Under the pieces are notes generated by a model that was not told the DNA's origin, ran no database searches, and was given only the letters and a program-made list of their open reading frames with translations. A program made the position numbers and the translations under genes. A stretch of 5,923 bases of DNA from positions 1 through 5,923 of the forward strand of contig URUQ01000079.1 in assembly GCA_900551145.1 (NCBI GenBank), read 5' to 3'. This document shows positions 1 through 5,321 of the stretch, in pieces. Source of the DNA: an uncultured Eubacteriales bacterium. Its GTDB lineage: Bacteria; Bacillota; Clostridia; Christensenellales; CAG-917. Position 1 is the first letter of the stretch; every line of letters begins with the position of its first letter.

Positions 1-36
1 AATTCGTCGGCAGCGTCAGATGTGTATAAGAGACAG
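1..36 (+). other. Untrimmed Nextera Read 1 adapter (artefact)
   Basis: Positions 4-17 read TCGTCGGCAGCGTC and 18-36 read AGATGTGTATAAGAGACAG, the Illumina Nextera Read 1 tail and the 19-bp Tn5 mosaic end. The first three bases (AAT) would be the end of the i5 index; the Nextera S510 index ends in AAT, but three bases are too few to assign it. This is library sequence, not genome, and should be trimmed before annotation. Confidence 0.98.
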
Positions 37-947
37 GTTATGGACGAGTCGAGCCTCAACGACTTTTTGTCCTCGGCAAGAGTGTAGACCGTGACGGAGT
101 TTTGCGATACCGTAAATAGCCTCTCACCGTATGCAAAGAAGTAGTCGGGAGATATTTCGGTCGAGAAAAGTTCCTCTCCGCTTTGCTTGTCAATGCACAC
201 TATATAGTTGGTGTCGTCAAAAGTCTTGAGTGCGTAAATGGCGTCTCCGACGTACGCTTTGATAAGCACGCCTTTGGTGTAGACTTTGCTTGTCTTCGTG
301 CCGTCGAGAAGATTGTACGTGGTGAAGAATTGTTTGCCCGTGCCGTCGATAGAGAATACGTAAAGGGTGCTTCCTTCTCCCGTAACGACGGTGGATTGCC
401 CCGCAAAGTCGTAGTCTTGCACGTTGTCGGCGTCAAAAGCGATATCGAGATTTTGGTCATATACGCTCACCGTGCCGAAAGCGGAGTGTGCGTAGAGGTA
501 CGTGCCGTCGCTGTTGAAGTAGGTGATGTTTGTAGGCGTGGGCAAAGTACGCGCTTGCCACGTTGCCGTGCTATCCGTCAAATCAAGGGTGTAGCAACCG
601 CTTTCACAATTGAGGAAGGCAACGCTTCCGATTGCAAAGACGTTTTGGACGTTTTCAAAATCGGTGGAATAAACGCTCGTTTGAGTAGAGCCTCCGCCTC
701 TTACGAAAAGTTTGTCCATAGCGTCGTCGTATATGAGAAGATAGGAGCGGTTTGCGCTCACCTTGGACGGGTTTGCCGATTGAAAATAGTCCGTCGTGGG
801 AAATACTTGCGAAAATGACGCGTCGGTTGCCAACGCTATTTGCGTATCGGGCATAAGAGACAACGTCAAAGCTCCCGCACACAAAACCGTGAGCGCGAGA
901 GATAGTATTAAAAATATTGCAAGTTTGCTTTGTGGACGCTTTTTCAT
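37..947 (-). CDS. Secreted beta-propeller-like protein, C-terminus missing at contig edge
   Basis: An uninterrupted minus-strand reading frame starts at the ATG complementary to 945-947 and runs 303 codons plus two bases to the end of genuine sequence at 37. It has no stop, so it is a partial gene. The N-terminus is a type I signal peptide: basic start MKKRPQSK, a hydrophobic core at about residues 9-31, and an ALA cleavage site at 38-40. The secreted part has repeated short beta-strand units with aromatic/hydrophobic alternation, for example YLLIYDDAMDKLFVR (69-83), SDGTYLYAHSAFGTVSVYD (146-164), GSTLYVFSIDG (192-202), YIVCIDKQSGEELFST (248-263) and AYGERLFTVSQNSVTVYTL (272-290). These resemble blades of a WD40/PQQ-type propeller, about four visible before the cut. 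No catalytic motif is seen and I do not recognise the gene. Upstream there is no good Shine-Dalgarno; a strong promoter lies immediately before the ATG. The frame stays open through the adapter, so untrimmed translation gives a false tail CLLYTSDAADE. Confidence 0.85.
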
Positions 948-954
948 ACTTATC

Positions 955-983
955 AGTATATCCAAATTGCAACTTTAAGTCAA
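955..983 (-). promoter_or_regulatory. Sigma-A-type promoter for the leftward propeller gene
   Basis: On the minus strand a TTGACT -35 box (978-983) and a TATACT -10 box (955-960) are separated by exactly 17 bases. The -10 box ends only seven bases before the ATG at 947, so transcription should start at or within a base or two of the start codon, giving a leaderless or nearly leaderless mRNA. Confidence 0.7.
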
Positions 984-1000
984 GATGATAAGTTTATTAC

Positions 1001-1029
1001 TTGAAATATTTGCGCGCGTGTGTTAATAT
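1001..1029 (+). promoter_or_regulatory. Sigma-A-type promoter for the alpha-CTD/WG gene and protease
   Basis: TTGAAA (-35, 1001-1006) and TAATAT (-10, 1024-1029) are separated by 17 bases (1007-1023), near the vegetative consensus. The predicted start is about 1036, leaving a leader of roughly 12 bases before the ATG at 1048, just long enough to hold the ribosome binding site. It lies back to back with the leftward promoter; only 17 bases (984-1000) separate the two -35 boxes. Confidence 0.72.
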
Positions 1030-1033
1030 CTAT

Positions 1034-1040
1034 AAAAAGG
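1034..1040 (+). promoter_or_regulatory. Ribosome binding site for the alpha-CTD/WG gene
   Basis: AAAAAGG lies seven bases upstream of the ATG at 1048, a partial Shine-Dalgarno that supports that start. On the predicted transcript it sits almost at the 5' end. Confidence 0.55.
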
Positions 1041-1047
1041 TTTATAT

Positions 1048-2034
1048 ATGGCAAATAAAAAACGATATTATCACAAAAACAGGGCGCAAAAGCCCGATAA
1101 TGCGGAAAATTCCGCTATACAGCAACAAACCGCTCTTTATTCGAGCGAACAACTCTCTCAATCTTTGCAAAGCCTCGGCGTAAGCGAGGCTACTTGCGCA
1201 TTGCTTGAAAAAAATCGTATTCTCACCGCTTCCGACCTCGTTCGTCGCACGGAAAAGGATATGTACAAGGTGCAAGGTCTCAACAAAAAGATTTTGTTTG
1301 AAGTCAAAGACGCGCTCAAAGCACACGGTATGTCATTGCGACCCGAGCAAAAGCCTCAAAACGCGCAAAACGACAAGGCTCAGAAACAAGATGGCAAAGA
1401 ACAAAAGAGCGTCGAAGGACAAAAAGACTTGCAAAAGAAGCAAAAAGGCGACAAAAAAGCAAAGCAAGACGACGTTACAGGCGAAAAACGCACTTCCAAA
1501 TTCGGTCTTGCCGAAAAAACGCAAAAATTGCAAAATAAGCCTGAAAATCAACAATCTTCTCAACAAAAAGGTCAAAATCAAAAGTCCGCTCAACCGCAAA
1601 AAGTCGCAACTCAAAAACCGCAAAAGCCCGAGAGATTGACGGAGCCTTTGCCGATCGGTGAGTGGCGCAAGGTGCTCAAAGGCGGGAAGTGGGGATATTC
1701 TGACGGTTTCAAAATCGTCATTCCCACAATGTACGACGAGATTTTTGCGTTTAAGGACGGATTGGCTTCCGTTGAAATCGACGAAAAGTGCGGATATATC
1801 GACAAGGATAATAACGTCGTTATTCCGCTCGATTACGACACGGCAATGAGTTTCTCCGAAGGCTTGGCAATGGTTGTCAAGGGGGATAAGTGCGGTTATA
1901 TCAACAAAAATAACGAGGTCATAATTCCGTTCGAGTACGACGCAGGCACGCCCTTTGAAGGCGGTGAAGCCAAAATCAAAAAGGACGGAAAGTGGGGCAC
2001 AATTAACGTCGAAGGCAAAATCGTTTGGATTTAA
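1048..2034 (+). CDS. RNA polymerase alpha-CTD-like domain fused to WG repeats
   Basis: This is a 328-residue protein with no signal peptide or membrane segment, so probably cytosolic. Residues about 36-98 resemble the C-terminal domain of bacterial RNA polymerase alpha: SDLVRRTEKDMYKVQGLNKK (62-81) followed by EVKDALKAHGMSL (85-97) lines up with E. coli DLVQRTEVELLKTPNLGKK and EIKDVLASRGLSL. By eye, E. coli DNA-contacting R265, N268, G296 and S299 are replaced (A, A, N, I), while K298 and E302 are kept. Residues about 97-197 form a Lys/Gln-rich, probably disordered linker. Residues 205-328 carry WG repeats with a 33-34 residue period, with KWGY or KCGY starts at 214, 247, 281 and 315. It is not the polymerase subunit itself because the alpha N-terminal domains are absent. 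The start is supported by AAAAAGG and a promoter just upstream. The stop overlaps the next gene's ATG. The function is unknown; a nucleic-acid- or protein-binding adaptor is the most I would infer. Confidence 0.9.
   Translation: MANKKRYYHKNRAQKPDNAENSAIQQQTALYSSEQLSQSLQSLGVSEATCALLEKNRILTASDLVRRTEKDMYKVQGLNKKILFEVKDALKAHGMSLRPEQKPQNAQNDKAQKQDGKEQKSVEGQKDLQKKQKGDKKAKQDDVTGEKRTSKFGLAEKTQKLQNKPENQQSSQQKGQNQKSAQPQKVATQKPQKPERLTEPLPIGEWRKVLKGGKWGYSDGFKIVIPTMYDEIFAFKDGLASVEIDEKCGYIDKDNNVVIPLDYDTAMSFSEGLAMVVKGDKCGYINKNNEVIIPFEYDAGTPFEGGEAKIKKDGKWGTINVEGKIVWI
1336..1638 (+). repeat. Low-complexity CAA/AAA tract encoding a Lys/Gln linker
   Basis: About 300 bases dominated by CAA, CAG, AAA and AAG codons encode an approximately 100-residue linker (residues 97-197) rich in Lys, Gln, Asp and Asn with almost no hydrophobic residues. 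It separates the alpha-CTD-like domain from the WG repeats. It probably acts as a flexible, strongly charged spacer and is likely to vary in length between strains. Confidence 0.75.
1660..2031 (+). repeat. WG-repeat domain (three repeats plus a partial fourth)
   Basis: Within the coding sequence, residues 205-328 hold tandem units of the pattern K-W/C-G-Y-I-x-K-x-N-x-V-x-I-P-x-x-Y-D followed by F-x-x-G-x-A. Units begin at residues 214, 247, 281 and 315; the last is truncated and ends the protein as KWGTINVEGKIVWI. In two units the WG pair has become CG. WG repeats form beta-rich modules that usually mediate binding; no enzymatic role is known. Confidence 0.85.
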
Positions 2035-3977
2035 TGCCTTATAGTGACGAATTTTGTGCTCTCGTTCGTTTGACTATGAACAAAAAACGAATATACAAAA
2101 CAAGTCTTGCAAGGATAAGTGCAATATGCCTTTTGGCTGTCGCGCTCGTCCTTGTTTTGTTTTCTTGCTCGATAAATTGCCAAAATATTGCGTTTTCGGT
2201 AAGTCCGAAGAACTATATCGATCAAGTGGTCAACGAGAACAAAGACTGGTATATGGGTGAGGATTACCTCGATTTGAATAGGCTCAAAAGCATAGTCGAG
2301 GTGTGGAAGTACGACTCCAAATATAACTTTGACGGCATAAAACCCGTCGTTATTGCCGTGGTGGACTCCGGCATTATTGCCGACCACGAGATTTTTGAGG
2401 GGAAATACGACTCAAACGGCAATCCAATCACTTCGGACGGCGTTGGCAAATACGACGTTCTCTATAGAAATAAAGACGGCTCGATGGTAGAGATTTGCAC
2501 GGAAAACGGCAGTTCCGTAACTACCGATATCACCGACGTTGCCTCCAACTATCACGGAACGCACGTTGCCGGCATTATCGCGACGTTTATTCACGAGCTC
2601 AACCTCGAACAATACATAAAAATTATGCCCGTACGAGCGGGAAAAAGAAGCACGTCGGGCGCAAGTTTTTCCGCGTCGTCAATTGCTCTCGGCATTAATC
2701 AAGCAATCGCAAACGGGGCGGATATTGTCAATTTGTCCGTTACGAGCAACAAGCCCGGCAATACCGGGTGGGGTGCGGTCGGCACTGCAAAACAAGCGGA
2801 ACAAGCACTACTAATCGCGGCGGCAGGCAATAACGGTGCGAATTCCGGAATTAGTGCGTATTATCCTGCGGCAAGTTCAAACGTAATCGGTGTTATGAAT
2901 TACACTAAAAGCGATAGCGGAAAAGTGCTTGCGGGCAACTCCAACTACGGCTCGGTTTACGACGTTTGCGCTCCGGGTGCAAATTATTTTAGTGCCAACG
3001 GCGCGGATAAGGACGGTTACTTTGAACTTTCGGGCACGAGTATGGCAACGCCCGTCGTGTCCTTCGGCGCGGCACTTAAACTCTTGAAGAGCAGAGCGTA
3101 TGCAAACGCAAATCCGAATACCGAAGAGCTTACGCCAATCGAACTTGCAAAAGAGGTGCGAGGTGCGGTTGAAAAAGATAGCGTTGTCAAAAACATTACG
3201 AGCGAAAAATACGACGCTTTCGATATGTGTGCGCTCGTTGAAAACGACGATGCAATCGTGAGAATCGAAGTGTCCGAGGATAGCGAAAGCACTCTCGAGC
3301 AACGTATCAATAACGTAAAGCCGATAACCTTGCAGTTGAAAGGTTTGAGTGCGGCGTTTGACGAAGAGGCGGGCACTATTACTTGGTATAGCGTCAAAGA
3401 GGACGATACCCTCGGAGAAGAAATAGGAAAAGGCGCAAAATTTGTCTATATGCCAAAAAACGAGGTGCATACGGAGCGAATTACCGCAGTATGGAGTTTG
3501 ACGACGGAAGATACTCAATACGTCGAGACGGCGGAGTACGTGACGATAAAAGTCGATTACGTCGAATTCAGCCCCTCGTTCGTTAGAGAGTTGGAGCTTT
3601 CCGCCAACGACGGTGCAGGCAATTTGCTTACGGGCTCGCAAATCCGCACGGGCGTCGAATACGAGTTTTCCATTTCGGACGTCGATTTGTCCGCAATATC
3701 GGACGATACGCGCATTTATTGGTTTGTAAACGGCTCGTTGAAGTGGGAAGGAAAGACTTTCAAATATACATTCGTTGACAAAGAAAAGACTGTCGTAACA
3801 GTGAGAATAAACGATCAGTTTTGCAAGGAATTTATAGTAGACTTCGAGGAAGAGATTGCAAAAGAGCGTGCTTTAGAGTCGTTGGAGATATTTACGATAG
3901 TTGCGGGCGGATGCATAGTGCTTGCAATCGTCATTGTTTTCGTCGTGCTTGCGGTGAAGAAGAAAAACGTAGAATAA
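2034..3977 (+). CDS. Membrane-anchored subtilisin-family (S8) serine protease
   Basis: The S8 triad is complete. Numbering from the ATG at 2034 (647 residues): Asp111 in AVVDSGI, His174 in NYHGTHVAG, Ser336 in SGTSMATP, and oxyanion Asn266 in AAAGNNG. A hydrophobic export signal (about 28-44, LLAVALVLVLFSC) lies at the N-terminus. LFSC could be an imperfect lipobox at Cys45. Only about 60 residues separate it from the catalytic domain, too short for a typical I9 inhibitor propeptide. After the protease domain (about 103-355) come two beta-sandwich, Ig/PKD-like regions (about 408-508 and 512-604). A single transmembrane helix (about 619-641) followed by KKKNVE ends the protein, so the catalytic part should sit outside the cell. 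Start choice: ATG 2034 overlaps the upstream TAA (TAATG), favouring coupling. ATG 2076 gives a more typical signal peptide (MNKKRIYK), and TTG 2025 is also in frame. None has a good Shine-Dalgarno. The substrate is unknown. Confidence 0.93.
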   Translation: MPYSDEFCALVRLTMNKKRIYKTSLARISAICLLAVALVLVLFSCSINCQNIAFSVSPKNYIDQVVNENKDWYMGEDYLDLNRLKSIVEVWKYDSKYNFDGIKPVVIAVVDSGIIADHEIFEGKYDSNGNPITSDGVGKYDVLYRNKDGSMVEICTENGSSVTTDITDVASNYHGTHVAGIIATFIHELNLEQYIKIMPVRAGKRSTSGASFSASSIALGINQAIANGADIVNLSVTSNKPGNTGWGAVGTAKQAEQALLIAAAGNNGANSGISAYYPAASSNVIGVMNYTKSDSGKVLAGNSNYGSVYDVCAPGANYFSANGADKDGYFELSGTSMATPVVSFGAALKLLKSRAYANANPNTEELTPIELAKEVRGAVEKDSVVKNITSEKYDAFDMCALVENDDAIVRIEVSEDSESTLEQRINNVKPITLQLKGLSAAFDEEAGTITWYSVKEDDTLGEEIGKGAKFVYMPKNEVHTERITAVWSLTTEDTQYVETAEYVTIKVDYVEFSPSFVRELELSANDGAGNLLTGSQIRTGVEYEFSISDVDLSAISDDTRIYWFVNGSLKWEGKTFKYTFVDKEKTVVTVRINDQFCKEFIVDFEEEIAKERALESLEIFTIVAGGCIVLAIVIVFVVLAVKKKNVE

Positions 3978-4016
3978 TCGACAGAATAATAAAAGTTTTG
4001 CAAAAAAACTGCAACG

Positions 4017-4046
4017 AAAAAAAGACTGTTCGACGAACAGTCTTTT
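4017..4046. terminator. Bidirectional intrinsic terminator between protease gene and rpsT
   Basis: AAAAGACTGTT (4020-4030) and AACAGTCTTTT (4036-4046) form an 11-bp perfect stem around a CGACG loop; the loop ends can also pair. An A run at 4017-4023 becomes a seven-base U tract on the minus strand, so it should terminate rpsT strongly. The plus-strand tract is only four U, making it a weaker terminator for the protease operon. It lies in the 87-base gap between convergent stops. Confidence 0.85.
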
Positions 4047-4064
4047 AAGTGAGACGATTTTTAG

Positions 4065-4331
4065 TTACGCTTTGATTGCGTCGAGTGCGCGACAAAGAGT
4101 TGCTTTCTTTCTTGCAACGGTGTTCTTTTTATAGATGCCGTCTTTGTATGCGCAATCAATTACGGAAATCGTTTCGGGAAGGAGTTTCTCTGCAAGAGCA
4201 ACGTCTTTCGCTTCGATAGCCGCATTGTATTTCTTTACAGCGGTTTTAACACGTGCTTTTTTTGCAGTGTTGATTTCGTTTCTCTTTTCAGATGTGATAA
4301 CTCTCTTTTTTGCTGACTTAATATTTGGCAT
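4065..4331 (-). CDS. rpsT: 30S ribosomal protein S20
   Basis: This 88-residue, strongly basic protein starts MPNIKSAKKRVITSEKRNE, the standard S20 N-terminus, and ends KKATLCRALDAIKA, matching the family's C-terminal helix. Its length is typical (about 85-90). S20 is a primary 16S rRNA-binding protein that forms a helical bundle on the body of the small subunit. The start is fixed by CGAGGAG six bases upstream. The gene has its own promoter and a terminator 18 bases past its stop, so it is probably monocistronic. It is divergent from gpr; rpsT and gpr are also neighbours in Bacillus subtilis as I recall. Confidence 0.98.
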   Translation of the reverse strand: MPNIKSAKKRVITSEKRNEINTAKKARVKTAVKKYNAAIEAKDVALAEKLLPETISVIDCAYKDGIYKKNTVARKKATLCRALDAIKA

Positions 4332-4337
4332 ATTTTT

Positions 4338-4344
4338 CTCCTCG
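4338..4344 (-). promoter_or_regulatory. Strong Shine-Dalgarno of rpsT
   Basis: The minus strand reads CGAGGAG followed by six bases (AAAAAT) and the ATG. It is the best ribosome binding site in the window, as expected for a highly expressed ribosomal protein. Just upstream, GTAC-AAAA-GTAC could form a small four-pair hairpin in the leader; I would not assign it a role. Confidence 0.8.
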
Positions 4345-4373
4345 TACTTTTGTACTGACTAAATATCTTTGAT

Positions 4374-4402
4374 ATATTAGCATAATCGAATAAAAGTTGC
4401 AA
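4374..4402 (-). promoter_or_regulatory. Extended -10 sigma-A promoter of rpsT
   Basis: On the minus strand, TTGCAA (-35, 4397-4402) and TAATAT (-10, 4374-4379) are separated by 17 bases. The bases before the -10 box read TGC, an extended -10 element. The predicted start near 4367 leaves a leader of about 35 bases. The promoter occupies most of the rpsT-gpr intergenic region. Confidence 0.72.
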
Positions 4403-4428
4403 CCGTTTTGCATTGTTTTTTTGCGAAT

Positions 4429-5301
4429 ATGCACAATAATATTATGTTAAACGAGTATTGTGTAACCGATATGGCACTTGAAAGTGCCGAGGGCGTGGAT
4501 TTGAGCAACTATGCAACGCAAAAAAAACTCTCTTACGGCATAGAAAAACGAATCGTAAACATAAAAAGTGTCGAACTTGCGAAAATCATCGGTAAAGATA
4601 GAGGGGTGTATATCACACTCGATTGCAAAAAGAGCGTTTTGGAAGGTAAAACGACGATGAATTATTTGTCCGCTTGTATCTCCGATTGTGTAAGAGAACT
4701 TGTCGGAATATTAAAAAAATATTCGCCTATACTCGTCGTGGGGCTTGGCAACAGGAATATCGTGTCCGACGCGCTCGGGGATAAGGTAGTGTCTCAAATC
4801 AACGTCGCAAGGGCACACGATACTACCGCAAAAGCCAAACTATGCGCCATTTCGCCCGGCGTTCTCGGTACTACCGGTATGCAAACGTCAAAAATCGTCT
4901 CCGCAATCGCCGATAAAATCAATCCGAGCGTGGTTATTTTGATTGACGCACTTGCAACGAGTTGCGCAAAAAGGCTTGGGTGTTCCTTTCAAATATCAAA
5001 TAGCGGAATATCTCCGGGGAGCGGTGTGGGACAAGAAAAAGAGCGCATAGACAAAAGCATTCTCGGTGTCCCGACGATATGTATAGGCGTGCCTATGATG
5101 CTATCCTTGCGCACGAGTATATACGCATTTTTGAAAGATTATTTGCAAGACGAAAAGATGGATATCAACGAGTTTTCGTTGCGACAAAAGATGTCCGAAG
5201 AATCTCTGTCCAATCTCGTTGTCGCACCAAAAGACGTCGATTATCTCGTTTCGCTTTGTTCAAAGACGATTGCAAACGCACTAAACAGTGCGTTTGCTTG
5301 A
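4429..5301 (+). CDS. gpr: Spore germination protease (GPR endopeptidase, family A25)
   Basis: GPR cleaves the small acid-soluble proteins that coat spore DNA, releasing amino acids during germination; it is made in the forespore as an inactive zymogen. Family signatures are clear: VTDMALE near the N-terminus, VVGLGNRNIVSDALGDKVV, ISPGVLGTTGMQTSKIV, VVILIDALA, FQISNSGISPGSGVG, and the C-terminal VVAPKDVDYLV. Numbering from ATG 4429 (290 residues), Asp114 (SDALG) and Asp173 (IDALA) probably match the two essential aspartates of Bacillus GPR. VTD-MALE corresponds to the autoprocessing site RTD-LAVE; this start puts 14 residues before the cut, close to the 15 in B. megaterium, which is why I prefer it over ATG 4444 or TTG 4408. 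No candidate has a Shine-Dalgarno. The protein is shorter than Bacillus GPR (about 370), mainly from a reduced region before the C-terminal motif. The usual neighbour spoIIP is not next to it. Confidence 0.95.
   Translation: MHNNIMLNEYCVTDMALESAEGVDLSNYATQKKLSYGIEKRIVNIKSVELAKIIGKDRGVYITLDCKKSVLEGKTTMNYLSACISDCVRELVGILKKYSPILVVGLGNRNIVSDALGDKVVSQINVARAHDTTAKAKLCAISPGVLGTTGMQTSKIVSAIADKINPSVVILIDALATSCAKRLGCSFQISNSGISPGSGVGQEKERIDKSILGVPTICIGVPMMLSLRTSIYAFLKDYLQDEKMDINEFSLRQKMSEESLSNLVVAPKDVDYLVSLCSKTIANALNSAFA
5272..5297. terminator. Perfect hairpin inside the 3' end of gpr, probable terminator
   Basis: GCAAACGCACT (5272-5282) and AGTGCGTTTGC (5287-5297) form an 11-bp perfect stem with an AAAC loop. 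It covers the last codons of gpr and ends two bases before its stop. The downstream plus sequence (TTGAAATT) has only a poor U tract, and the minus side has none, so it may be a weak terminator or a transcript-end stabiliser between the convergent gpr and murI genes. Only 20 bases separate the two stops. Confidence 0.55.
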
Positions 5302-5321
5302 AATTCGACAATCTAATACAT

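Noticed and set aside
183..818. Plus-strand open frame of 211 codons
   Set aside because: It lies antisense to the signal-peptide propeller gene, has no ribosome binding site, and its translation shows no family or domain features.
1048..1344. Truncated rpoA gene
   Set aside because: Only the C-terminal-domain-like part is present, it has its own promoter and start with an unrelated N-terminus, key alpha-CTD contacts are changed, and no ribosomal protein operon context surrounds it.
1205..1639. Plus-strand 144-codon Lys-rich frame
   Set aside because: It is a frame-shifted reading of the CAA/AAA-rich linker of the alpha-CTD/WG gene; no start signal or conserved motif.
2877..3641. Minus-strand open frame of 254 codons
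   Set aside because: It is antisense to the catalytic Ser and stalk region of the subtilase; the product is Arg/Cys/His-rich with no recognisable domain, a shadow of codon bias.
4345..4366. Small GTAC-AAAA-GTAC hairpin in the rpsT leader as an S20 autoregulatory site
   Set aside because: Only four base pairs, and no known S20 leader motif can be recognised.
4388..4417. Possible sigma-G promoter for gpr (GAATA, 18 bases, CATTGTT); an alternative is GCATT at 4410 with CACAATA at 4432
   Set aside because: gpr is forespore-expressed in Bacillus, so one is expected, but the -10 boxes each deviate from consensus and two overlapping candidates fit about equally well in AT-rich sequence. The second would also overlap the start codon.
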